NCBI RefSeq assembly: GCF_019391655.1
Contig: NZ_JAHXPQ010000004.1
Span: forward strand, 1-64,000
Direction of reading: 5' to 3'
Source of the DNA: Mucilaginibacter rivuli
GTDB taxonomy: Bacteria > Bacteroidota > Bacteroidia > Sphingobacteriales > Sphingobacteriaceae
Length of the DNA: 64,000 nucleotides
Shown here: in pieces, positions 33,902 to 42,443 of the stretch
Position numbering within the stretch: position 1 is the first letter of the stretch
Layout of the letters: each line of letters opens with the position of its first letter
Position numbers and translations under genes: made by a program
Notes under the pieces: model-generated
What the model saw: the letters and a program-made list of their open reading frames with translations, nothing else
Told to the model about the DNA's origin: nothing
The model's database searches: none

Positions 33902-34270
33902 ATGAAAAAATTAAGCATCATCCTGTTCATCGCATTCGCATCGGTAAAAGCATTTTCGCAAACAACCATCGCCGCTGCCGATGCCGCCAAGCATATCGGC
34001 GAAAACGTAACCATTTCCTCGAAAGTTTTTAGCGCCAGGTTCCTGGATCAGTCGTCCATCGTATTTTTAAACGTAGGCGCCAAATTTCCTGATAGCCCGC
34101 TCACTATAGTCATAAAAGGTGATGATCTTAAAAAATTTAAAGAAAATCCTGCAGATACCTTTAAAGATAAAACCATTACCGTTACCGGGACACTGGTTGA
34201 TTATAAAGGCAAAGCCGAGATTGTTGTTACCGACCCGGCCCAGATAAAAGTTGCAGAAGTGAAGATGTAA
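33902..34270 (+). CDS. Small exported protein, OB-fold-like
   Basis: A 122-residue protein with a signal peptide (about 1-19, ending AFSQ). The pattern HIGENVTISSKVFSARF, then a strand pair, then DKTITVTGTLVDYKGKAEIVVTDP (about 88-111) looks like a single OB-fold of the nucleic-acid-binding type found in exported bacterial proteins; the role is unknown. A perfect 16-bp terminator follows. Confidence 0.75.
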   Translation: MKKLSIILFIAFASVKAFSQTTIAAADAAKHIGENVTISSKVFSARFLDQSSIVFLNVGAKFPDSPLTIVIKGDDLKKFKENPADTFKDKTITVTGTLVDYKGKAEIVVTDPAQIKVAEVKM

Positions 34271-34311
34271 AAGCACACCCGTCACGCCATGGTCTGACAG
34301 AGACTATATAA

Positions 34312-34348
34312 AATAAGAAAAGCCACCTTTTGGGTGGCTTTTCTTATT
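34312..34348. terminator. Strong bidirectional terminator
   Basis: A 16-bp perfect stem, AATAAGAAAAGCCACC (34312-34327) with 34333-34348, and a TTTTG loop. It separates the OB-like gene from the converging TonB receptor. Confidence 0.92.
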
Positions 34349-34360
34349 AAAACGTTATGG

Positions 34361-36868
34361 TTAAGATTTTTTTGCCTTAGCTGTAAAATCAAAAGGCACA
34401 ATAACTTTAAAACTCACATTACGGCCCATATTAAATATGCCTGGCTGTACACCCGGCCCGGCGCCATTGGCATTATCAAAATATTTTAACCGGCTCATGT
34501 TCGATTGATAATTTACATCGCCAAGGTTGGTGCCTTCAATAAATATTTTGAGGATAGGATTACCGGCTGTGTTTACAATATTGGCACCTACGCCAGCGCT
34601 TATCAGGTTATAACCGGCAGTGTAGGTTTCAGTACCGTAAGCAGCAAAAAACCTGTCTTGCGCGTTAAAATGATCAAAGCCAATTTCGGCATAAAAGTTT
34701 TTGAAAAACCCAAAACCTTTGGCAAAGTTACCACGCAGCTCCGAGTGTGTATGTAACGGTGGAATAAAAGGCAGGTATTTTAAGCTATCGGCAACATTAC
34801 CGCCCGAGCCTAAATTTTGGCCATACGTTAAGCTAAGCGAGTTTTCAAAATGCAACCATTTGTAGGGATGTATATCCATGTTCAACTCGCCGCCATAAAT
34901 ACGGGCCTTGGTTTGTACATAAGTAAAGGTGTTATACCCGTTTGTAATAACAGACGCGCCTGTTGCATCCAGCACCTGCTGCTGAAAAATGTAGTTGGAG
35001 ATATCGTTATTAAATAATTCGGCACTAAGGCTTAACATTGGCAAGGTTAAAAACGCGCCAAAATCTTCCTGCACGCTAAACTCCGGCTGGAAATTACTGT
35101 TACCCACGTGATAGATCTGCGAACCCGGATCAGGGCCATTGGCAGAAAGCTCTGCAATACTCGGCGCCCTGAAACCACGGGCTATGTTGGCCTTCAGCAA
35201 AAATTTCTTCGAGAAATTATATGTAGCGCCAAAGCTTCCCGAAAACCCTGAGAAGTTTTTACTTAAGGCATCAAACTGTTTTACCACACCTGTAGCTGTT
35301 GTTGGGTTAGCTCCGGTATACAATGTAGTGTATTTTGATGATAAGGTATCAATATAAGCAGGGTCACCGGTAAACGAACGGCTATCATACCTCGCGCCTG
35401 TCACCAAATCTAAATCGCCAAAGCTCTTTTTAACAATAAAGAACGGGCCAATATCAAACTGGTGATATGCCGGTATTGGAAAATCTGTACTATAACCTAA
35501 GGAGTTGGTTTGGTACATTCCGTTTACTCCTACCGATGTTTCGTACTCCTTTGCAATATTAAAGTTGTACTTGGTATCGTAAGTAAACGTGGTTAACTGC
35601 AAGTTTAAGCCCGGGATAGCTGCATCTTCGGGGTGCGTATACTCACGGCGGTGGCTGTACTGGTAACCCAGGTTAAGCAATATATTACCATCGCCCACAC
35701 TAAAACTGCTGTTATTATAAATGCGGTATAACTGCACATGCTGGTGCAGCACAGGTATAGCATACCCGTTCAGATCGGCATAATTAACTATGGGCCTGCT
35801 CAGATCAGCTTCGGTAACCTGTTTGGTAAACTGGCGGCTCACCGAATCGCGACTGCCGTCGGGAATCGCCTGCTCATCATCAAATATTGATGCATTTAAA
35901 TAAGAATAGCCCCAGTTTTTTGTCAGGCCTAACATTATACGTGCATCATTTTCTTTAAAGTTAGTAGCGTAAACACGGCCGTCGTGCTGGTTCTGGTAAT
36001 CTATAGCTGCCTTAGACGACAGAACAGTACCCCATACAAAACCATTGCTGTTGCCCTGCAGGTTAATTGAGCCGCTAACTAACCCATTGTTGGTACCATA
36101 TACACCCTGCACAGATCCTTTTACAGTTCCATCGGCAACCGGCGAAGCTGTGATGAGGTTAACTACCCCGCCAATAGCATCCGACCCGTAGCCTAAACTG
36201 GCAGGCCCTTTTATTACTTCCACACGCTCTATCGAGTTTTGGTCAACCTCAACGCCATGCTCATCGCCCCATTGCTGGCCTTCCTGGCGAATACCATCCT
36301 GCAAAGTAACCACGCGGTTATAGCCCAAACCATGTATAAACGGTTTTGATACATTGGGCCCGGTAGTAACGGCACTCACGCCAGGCAGGTTGGCTATCTG
36401 GTCGATAATATTACCTGCGGCGGCGTGCTCATCAATAACCGTTTTGCTTATTGCCACCAGGGGTATAGGGCTGCGCTTAATTTCGGTAGCGCGGCTTACA
36501 CCTGTTACCATTACTTCGGCTATCTCTATCGATGAAGTTTCCATTTCAAAATCCAGCACGCTTGTTTTCGAAAAATCAACTTTTTGGTTAATTGCACCAT
36601 AACCTACATAGGTAAGTTGTACTAAATAAATGCCTTTTGGCAGATGCGTTAAAATATATTTTCCTTCGGCATTGGTAGTAGCTCCAATTTTCAAGTCGGG
36701 TACGTATATAGCTACGCCTATCAGCGGCGATCCGTCTTTTTTGTCGGTTATTTTGCCACTTAAAGTGCCATTGCCTGCCTCGCCCGACAATGGGGAGGTC
36801 GTGGCAGCATTAACAAATGCTACCTGTAATAAAAATATATACAGTAATATGAATATTTTACTTTTCAT
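34361..36868 (-). CDS. TonB-dependent receptor
   Basis: An 835-residue outer-membrane receptor. A signal peptide (about 1-21), carboxypeptidase-like domain (about 33-115), plug with GVSRATEIKRSPIPLVAISK and RVEVIKGPASLGYGSDAIGGVVN (about 215-240), and a barrel. This layout is that of siderophore/metal/cobalamin-type receptors, not of SusC. A small His/Cys-bearing exported protein is encoded 97 bases upstream in the same direction, which suggests metal import or export, but the ligand is not shown. Confidence 0.92.
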   Translation of the reverse strand: MKSKIFILLYIFLLQVAFVNAATTSPLSGEAGNGTLSGKITDKKDGSPLIGVAIYVPDLKIGATTNAEGKYILTHLPKGIYLVQLTYVGYGAINQKVDFSKTSVLDFEMETSSIEIAEVMVTGVSRATEIKRSPIPLVAISKTVIDEHAAAGNIIDQIANLPGVSAVTTGPNVSKPFIHGLGYNRVVTLQDGIRQEGQQWGDEHGVEVDQNSIERVEVIKGPASLGYGSDAIGGVVNLITASPVADGTVKGSVQGVYGTNNGLVSGSINLQGNSNGFVWGTVLSSKAAIDYQNQHDGRVYATNFKENDARIMLGLTKNWGYSYLNASIFDDEQAIPDGSRDSVSRQFTKQVTEADLSRPIVNYADLNGYAIPVLHQHVQLYRIYNNSSFSVGDGNILLNLGYQYSHRREYTHPEDAAIPGLNLQLTTFTYDTKYNFNIAKEYETSVGVNGMYQTNSLGYSTDFPIPAYHQFDIGPFFIVKKSFGDLDLVTGARYDSRSFTGDPAYIDTLSSKYTTLYTGANPTTATGVVKQFDALSKNFSGFSGSFGATYNFSKKFLLKANIARGFRAPSIAELSANGPDPGSQIYHVGNSNFQPEFSVQEDFGAFLTLPMLSLSAELFNNDISNYIFQQQVLDATGASVITNGYNTFTYVQTKARIYGGELNMDIHPYKWLHFENSLSLTYGQNLGSGGNVADSLKYLPFIPPLHTHSELRGNFAKGFGFFKNFYAEIGFDHFNAQDRFFAAYGTETYTAGYNLISAGVGANIVNTAGNPILKIFIEGTNLGDVNYQSNMSRLKYFDNANGAGPGVQPGIFNMGRNVSFKVIVPFDFTAKAKKS

Positions 36869-36965
36869 GTGTTATAGTTAGATGATAAAATGCCTGATTA
36901 ATTCCGTACAGTGTTAACCCATCATAATAATGTGTTAAACGGTTTTTGTAAATAAAAAAATAAGA

Positions 36966-37286
36966 TCAGGCAACAGGAGGCCCACGATCGGCCGAGAGGA
37001 TTAAAGCAATACCTTTATAATCGTGTTCACGGGTATATTGGGTATCAACGGTAGTTACGTAAATAATGGGGGTAACATCAGTAAAAACAGCCATGCTGGT
37101 GTGGTGCATTGCATCGCACACATAACATTTCTCTTTTACGGTTTGTCCTGATGTTGTTTGTTTTGAAAGAGATGAATGCGATTTAATAACCGCCAGGTGT
37201 TGGTGCGAAAAAGCCGTAACCTGCCCTACAGCAAAGCAGATCAGTACGATCCAGGAGTAAGTGATATGGCGTAAACGGTTCTTCAT
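36966..37286 (-). CDS. Small exported His/Cys protein upstream of the receptor
   Basis: A 106-residue protein with a hydrophobic leader (about 9-26) and a region with FSHQH and CYVCDAMHH (about 53-61) that could bind metal. It resembles small proteins found beside metal-type TonB receptors in Bacteroidota. It lies in the same direction as the receptor and is probably in one transcript. Confidence 0.6.
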   Translation of the reverse strand: MKNRLRHITYSWIVLICFAVGQVTAFSHQHLAVIKSHSSLSKQTTSGQTVKEKCYVCDAMHHTSMAVFTDVTPIIYVTTVDTQYTREHDYKGIALILSADRGPPVA

Positions 37287-37489
37287 TTGTAAGGCAACAA
37301 AGCCCTTTGCAAAATTGTTTTTTTATGAATGTTATTAAATCAAAATAACATTGCTTTTAGCCTGTCAGTATAAAAACGTTAACAAATATAGCAGATTACC
37401 TGAAAATTGGTTTTTATACAGTGTCATACTTGCGTAACAATGATGTGATGGAATATAAAGGGCCGGGCCGTGGTTGCCTGCATAAACCT

Positions 37490-37497
37490 TATATTTG
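37490..37497 (+). promoter_or_regulatory. -7 box candidate (TATATTTG)
   Basis: A TAnnTTTG match four bases before the ATG at 37502, the third gene in the window with this near-leaderless layout. Confidence 0.45.
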
Positions 37498-37501
37498 CTG
37501 A

Positions 37502-37846
37502 ATGACCCCAGCTGAAGTAAATAAAAGATATAAAGAGCTGCAAGAACGACTTGCCACTGATTTTGATACCGATACACCCGATATAAAAGTAATGCTATTT
37601 TTAATTGGTGTACAAGAGCTTGGCCAGGGGCCGGGCAAATTCAGTAAACGCCAAAAAGAAGAACTGATGCATATTGCCAATTGCAAACTATTTAGTAAAT
37701 TGGGTTTTTATGAGTTAGAAGGACTGGACCAGGATGGCTGGCCGCATTGGAAACTGGTTAACGCCATACCGCCTTATACCTTGCTTGAGCAGGAGATGAT
37801 CCTCAAATCGCTCATAATTGATTATTTTGACGAAGTTTTATCCTGA
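37502..37846 (+). CDS. Conserved-looking hypothetical cytosolic protein
   Basis: A 114-residue soluble protein without signal or membrane segment. The stretch DIKVMLFLIGVQELGQGPGKFSKRQK (about 27-52) is distinctive, but I cannot name its family. It is followed nine bases later by the cyclophilin gene and is probably co-transcribed. Confidence 0.7.
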   Translation: MTPAEVNKRYKELQERLATDFDTDTPDIKVMLFLIGVQELGQGPGKFSKRQKEELMHIANCKLFSKLGFYELEGLDQDGWPHWKLVNAIPPYTLLEQEMILKSLIIDYFDEVLS

Positions 37847-37855
37847 TAAAGAAAC

Positions 37856-38560
37856 ATGAAGAGAATATTTACGCTGATCTTGTTACTAACTGTTTTTTCT
37901 GCCGTGTATGCCGGTGGTCCAAAAAACCAATATGTTCGTATTAAAACCAGCTATGGTATTTGTATCATCCGCCTGTATAACGAAACCCCAAAGCACCGCG
38001 ATAACTTCATTAAATTAGCTAAATCTCATTTTTATGATGGCACTTTGTTTCACCGGGTTATCCAGGATTTTATGATACAGGGCGGCGACCCGGATTCAAA
38101 AGGTGCCAAACCAGGTGTTGAGTTGGGTAACGGCGGACTGAAATATAAAGTGGACGCGGAGTTTCGCGACAGTATTTTTCACAAACGTGGCGTACTGGCT
38201 GCCGCACGTGATGATAACCCGGAAAAAGCATCAAGCTCTTCGCAGTTTTATATTGTTGAGGGTAAACGATATACCGATTCTACCTTAGATAAGGTAGAGA
38301 AACTACCCCGCTACGCAGGTATGAATTATAAGATCCCGGCATCGCAGCGTGAAATGTATAAAACAGTTGGCGGCACACCGCAGCTTGATCGTTTATATAC
38401 TGCCTATGGCGAAGTAGTAACAGGCCTTGATATGGTTGACCGTATTACCGCGGTACGTAAAGACCCGCGTAACCGCCCTTTACAGGATATACCGATGACG
38501 GTAGAACTATTAAGCAAAAGGGAGTGTAAGCAGTTAGATAAGATACTTGGATTGCAATGA
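37856..38560 (+). CDS. Cyclophilin-type peptidyl-prolyl isomerase, exported
   Basis: A 234-residue PPIase with signal peptide (about 1-19). The catalytic block FHRVIQDFMIQGGDP (about 62-76) with its Arg, and the SSSSQFYIVEG strand (about 122-132), are those of cyclophilins; an insert at about 140-175 is common in the Bacteroidota form. It probably assists folding in the periplasm. Confidence 0.93.
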   Translation: MKRIFTLILLLTVFSAVYAGGPKNQYVRIKTSYGICIIRLYNETPKHRDNFIKLAKSHFYDGTLFHRVIQDFMIQGGDPDSKGAKPGVELGNGGLKYKVDAEFRDSIFHKRGVLAAARDDNPEKASSSSQFYIVEGKRYTDSTLDKVEKLPRYAGMNYKIPASQREMYKTVGGTPQLDRLYTAYGEVVTGLDMVDRITAVRKDPRNRPLQDIPMTVELLSKRECKQLDKILGLQ

Positions 38561-38633
38561 ATGTTGGTTACTGATTGAGAGATCCAAATAAAAATTCGAT
38601 ATTCGGCATTCAAATTATTACCCACTACCCGGC

Positions 38634-39401
38634 ATGAAGATCATCACCTACAACGTTAACGGCATACGCTCGGCAATTACTAAAAACTGGTTCTCGTGGT
38701 TGCAAGCTACCGATGCTGATGTAGTTTGCCTGCAGGAAATTAAGGCTACCCCCGATGTATTGACCGACCTGTTATTGGTTGAGCAAATGGGCTACCAGCA
38801 TTACTGGTTCCCGGCCGAAAAAAAGGGATATAGCGGTACGGCCATCTTCTGCAAACAGAAGCCAATACATGTTGAGTACGGTTGCGGCATTGCCGATTTT
38901 GACCGCGAAGGCCGTTGCATCCGTGTTGATTTTGAGGAAGTGTCGGTAATGAGCGTTTATTTCCCATCAGGGTCAAGCGGCGATGAGCGCCAGGTTTTTA
39001 AATTCCGCTTTTTAGATGAGTTTGGCGAATACCTTAACCAGCTAAAATGGGCTTATCCTAAATTAGTTGTCTGTGGCGATTATAATATTTGCCATCGCCC
39101 TATTGATATCCATAACCCAAAATCAAATGCTAACTCATCGGGCTTTTTGCCGGAAGAGCGCCAGTGGATGGAAAACTTTATCCAATCGGGTTTTGTAGAT
39201 ACCTTCCGTCATTTAAATCAGGAACCACACAATTATACCTGGTGGAGTTTCCGTGCAAACTCAAGAGCTAAAAACTTAGGCTGGCGTATTGATTATAATA
39301 TGGCAACCACAGCACTCGAACCGCATATTAAACGCGCGGCCATACTATCAGAGGCGCGGCACTCCGATCATTGCCCGGTTTTATTGGAGTTGGATATTTA
39401 A
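38634..39401 (+). CDS. xth: Exodeoxyribonuclease III
   Basis: A 255-residue AP endonuclease/3'-5' exonuclease of base-excision repair. MKIITYNVNGIRSA, the metal-binding Glu in CLQEIKA (about 33-39), VCGDYNI (about 144-150), and the C-terminal SDHCPV (about 245-250) give the complete catalytic set. The length is normal. It converges on the deacetylase gene. Confidence 0.96.
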   Translation: MKIITYNVNGIRSAITKNWFSWLQATDADVVCLQEIKATPDVLTDLLLVEQMGYQHYWFPAEKKGYSGTAIFCKQKPIHVEYGCGIADFDREGRCIRVDFEEVSVMSVYFPSGSSGDERQVFKFRFLDEFGEYLNQLKWAYPKLVVCGDYNICHRPIDIHNPKSNANSSGFLPEERQWMENFIQSGFVDTFRHLNQEPHNYTWWSFRANSRAKNLGWRIDYNMATTALEPHIKRAAILSEARHSDHCPVLLELDI

Positions 39402-39425
39402 ATTATAGATAAAGCTTTAAATAGC

Positions 39426-40343
39426 TTACTGGTTACCTATTATCTTTTTTATCTGCACACGGTTAACATACTCGCCGCTTGGTTTCAGCTTTTTCAGGAT
39501 AAGCCATACCGGCCCTAAAAATAATTTGGCTTTTAAAAACAGCTGGCCTTCGCTGTTGGATACGCCTATGCGTGGTATTTTATAAACATTGTCTTTATCC
39601 GAAAAATCACGTGCTTCGGTTGAGAAGGTTAGTGTAATGCCATTTCGTTTCAGGGTATCGCACTCACGGTCGGTAAAATCATAACCTGGAATACCGTTAG
39701 GGTATGAGAAGCATTTAACCGGGTGCCCCAATAGTTTGGCGAGTTCGTTTATGGAGTTTGATATTTCATAGTGGCTGCTTTCATCGCTTTCGTTCATTAA
39801 TATCGGATGGTTCATGGTGTGCCCGCCAATGGTAACCAGGCCCTGTTGGTCAACTTCCCTAAGCTCGGCAATGCTCATGTTTTGATAAGGCTTTAGCGGG
39901 GTGTTGGTACGCTTTCGGTATTCTGTTAAAATATCGTGTATGGTGCTTACCTGCATTACCTTCATAATATCCCAAACAGAATAAGGTGCCAGTTTATCAA
40001 CGGGGGTGTTGGTCATTTCGGCAACTATTTTTTTTACGATATCAAAATCATAACCCTCTATTTCCTGAAACCAATAGTTAATTTGTTCGTTAAATATTTT
40101 TGGCGAAACGTACAATGATGCCGGTATATTATGCTTTTTTAAAACCGGGTAAATGATCCTGTAAAAGGTTTCATCGCCATCATCAACGGTAATATGGCAG
40201 GCGTTTTTTAGCTTAATTTTACCCTGGTAGTATTCATCGAGCGTATCAATACTTACCATGTTATATTTTGATTTGATCAGGATGATGGTTTTTTCAAACC
40301 AAGCCATATCATTAACCAAATGAAAGTTCAGGATCTTATTCAT
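39426..40343 (-). CDS. Polysaccharide deacetylase (NodB-type)
   Basis: A 305-residue protein with the NodB motifs HITVDDGDETF (about 51-61, Asp pair) and GGHTMNHP (about 172-179, the HxxxH zinc site), so it is expected to remove acetyl groups from a glycan. A DUF-like helical insert lies between (about 95-150). No clear signal peptide. Its start overlaps the stop of the upstream glycosyltransferase by eight bases, so the two are co-translated. They form the left arm of the exopolysaccharide locus. Confidence 0.88.
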   Translation of the reverse strand: MNKILNFHLVNDMAWFEKTIILIKSKYNMVSIDTLDEYYQGKIKLKNACHITVDDGDETFYRIIYPVLKKHNIPASLYVSPKIFNEQINYWFQEIEGYDFDIVKKIVAEMTNTPVDKLAPYSVWDIMKVMQVSTIHDILTEYRKRTNTPLKPYQNMSIAELREVDQQGLVTIGGHTMNHPILMNESDESSHYEISNSINELAKLLGHPVKCFSYPNGIPGYDFTDRECDTLKRNGITLTFSTEARDFSDKDNVYKIPRIGVSNSEGQLFLKAKLFLGPVWLILKKLKPSGEYVNRVQIKKIIGNQ

Positions 40344-41403
40344 ACTGATATACGTTATTCAGCATTTCAATGTATTTGTGTGGATTATAGGCAACACGCA
40401 CCAATTTTTTAGCGTTTTTGCTTATCTTTTTCATGTACAATTTATCTGCTGCAAGTTTGTTTACCGCGGCTACTATATCCTCAGTTGATTTTACGCCGAC
40501 AATTATCCCTGTAGTCCCGGTTACCACTACTGTTTTCATAGCGCCAACATCGGTAGTAACAGGTACCAAGCCGAACGACATCGCTTCGAGTAAAGCAATA
40601 GGCAAACCCTCATAATATGATGGCAACAAAAATATATTGCATTGCTTAAAGGTTTCGGTTTTGCTATCTCCGCTTACTATTCCTTTAAACTCGTATTTAT
40701 CACCCAGCAAGTCGGTAAATTTTTTATGAAACTCTGCCTGCGCCGGGCCTTTGCCCGCCATAACATATTTAAAATTGAGCCCTTGCTCTTTTAATATTTT
40801 AAGTGCATCATAAATTTGTGCTATTCCTTTTTCGCCGGTTATTCTACCTATAAACAACAGAGTAGGTATTTCATCAGCACTATATTTTCTTTCAAATTTT
40901 TCGGCATCTGTTAAATCAATGGCATTGGGTAATGTTTCGGAGCAATAGCAGTTGTATTTTTGTGTAATAAAATGCTTTTCTTCGGAGCTTAAAAAAATAA
41001 TAGGCCGCCGTCCCGATAAGGCGATCTTTACCAAAAAGTCAAGCCAGCCCGGTACATTGTTACTCAACAAAAGCTCACCACCATGCAGGTGTATTACCAT
41101 ACGTTTACCAAAAAGCTTTGCAAGCATCACCATCGGAACATCACGTATAACCGAACGCCTGTCAACCGGGAAATTAAAATGGATGAGGTCGAACCGGGTG
41201 AACATTAAAGCAAACCACTTGATGTACATTATTAATATCCTGAAAATCATTTTTAGCCCCCGCGCATCCACATCTTTTTTGCCCACCTCAAAATGGATAT
41301 ACCGGTGTTTAGGATTAAGCTTGATAATAAAATTCGCGACAGAAGAAACCCCGCTTACATTGGTATTAACATTAAGTGATGGCGAGGTGATTATAATTTT
41401 CAT
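40336..41403 (-). CDS. Glycosyltransferase family 4
   Basis: A 355-residue GT-B transferase. The start MKIIITSPSLN at 41403 is standard for GT4; an earlier ATG at 41442 adds 13 residues without family likeness. LLFIGRITGEKGI (about 180-192) and the EGLPIALLEAMSFGLVPV donor-binding motif with its E(x)7E (about 270-287) are intact. It adds a sugar to a lipid-linked glycan in the cytoplasm. It is divergent from wza across about 240 bp. Confidence 0.9.
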   Translation of the reverse strand: MKIIITSPSLNVNTNVSGVSSVANFIIKLNPKHRYIHFEVGKKDVDARGLKMIFRILIMYIKWFALMFTRFDLIHFNFPVDRRSVIRDVPMVMLAKLFGKRMVIHLHGGELLLSNNVPGWLDFLVKIALSGRRPIIFLSSEEKHFITQKYNCYCSETLPNAIDLTDAEKFERKYSADEIPTLLFIGRITGEKGIAQIYDALKILKEQGLNFKYVMAGKGPAQAEFHKKFTDLLGDKYEFKGIVSGDSKTETFKQCNIFLLPSYYEGLPIALLEAMSFGLVPVTTDVGAMKTVVVTGTTGIIVGVKSTEDIVAAVNKLAADKLYMKKISKNAKKLVRVAYNPHKYIEMLNNVYQYE

Positions 41404-41642
41404 ATATCGGGAGTATATACACTCCGAAACTAATGGTTTCACTTCATAAAAAAAATTTATTTACCCAAACCAGCTTATAGTTTTTAACAATCGGCTATTT
41501 TTTAACATTAACGCAAGTTTTAAAGCATTCTAATATAACTATCCCTACTTTTATTTAATTTTTTGGGTGTGGAGTTTTCTTTTGAGAATAAAACGCCCAA
41601 AAGCATGATGGAATTTAACAATATTAATAATTGCAATAATTT

Positions 41643-42437
41643 ATGTATCAAGCATTTAAGAAGTACTATTTGATAATAGCCTGCCTTATTTTTTCTTCGT
41701 GCAATACATATAAAACCATCCCTTATTTTCAGGACCTTAAATTGAAGGGTTCGGCCAAGGAAGCTATAGATAACGCCACACAGGTTACCATACAACCACA
41801 CGATATTTTAGGGATATTCATCAGCGCGGCAGAGCCAAAATCGGCCGCGCCATATAACAATAACCTGGCGCGTATGAATGGTAACGCATCGGACAATACG
41901 CCCGATAATCCACTCAACCCCATTATTGGTTACCTGGTTGATAATGATGGCACCATTATGTTCCCCAGCCTGGGTAAATTAAAAGTTTCCGGCTTAACTA
42001 CCGCCGCCCTGCGCGACCAGTTAACCAAGCAACTCATGCCAAATTATTTAAAAGATGCTACCGTAAGCGTACGTATTATCAATTTTAAAATATCAGTTTT
42101 AGGCGATGTGCAACGGCCAAATGTTTACCCCGTGCAAAACGAGCGGATAACTATATTGGAAGCGCTATCATTAGCAGGCGACCTGAACATTACCGCTAAC
42201 CGCAAAAATGTATTGTTGATACGTGAACAAAACGGCAACAGGGAATATGTAAATATTGACCTGACATCAAAAGCGCTGTTTACATCGCCATACTACTATT
42301 TAAAAAGCAACGATCAAATATACGTTGATCCTAACAGGGCAAAATATGGACTGGTTGATTTGGGAGCACGCAATTTAACCATTATTATTTCGGCCCTGTC
42401 GGTTGTAGCAATTGTATTTTCTACTTTACACAGATAG
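41643..42437 (+). CDS. Polysaccharide export lipoprotein, Wza-like (set 1)
   Basis: A 264-residue outer-membrane export protein. The lipoprotein signal ends LIFSSC (Cys about 20). A Poly_export domain (about 48-140) with VDNDGTIMFPSLGKLKVSGLT is followed by a SLBB domain (about 143-225: ISVLGDVQRPNVYPVQ). A C-terminal hydrophobic helix (about 243-260) replaces the longer Wza end. It precedes the set 1 Wzc by six bases. Confidence 0.92.
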   Translation: MYQAFKKYYLIIACLIFSSCNTYKTIPYFQDLKLKGSAKEAIDNATQVTIQPHDILGIFISAAEPKSAAPYNNNLARMNGNASDNTPDNPLNPIIGYLVDNDGTIMFPSLGKLKVSGLTTAALRDQLTKQLMPNYLKDATVSVRIINFKISVLGDVQRPNVYPVQNERITILEALSLAGDLNITANRKNVLLIREQNGNREYVNIDLTSKALFTSPYYYLKSNDQIYVDPNRAKYGLVDLGARNLTIIISALSVVAIVFSTLHR

Positions 42438-42443
42438 CATTAT

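Noticed and set aside
40952..41449. 165-codon frame opposite the glycosyltransferase
   Set aside because: Antisense shadow; the glycosyltransferase has intact motifs on the minus strand.
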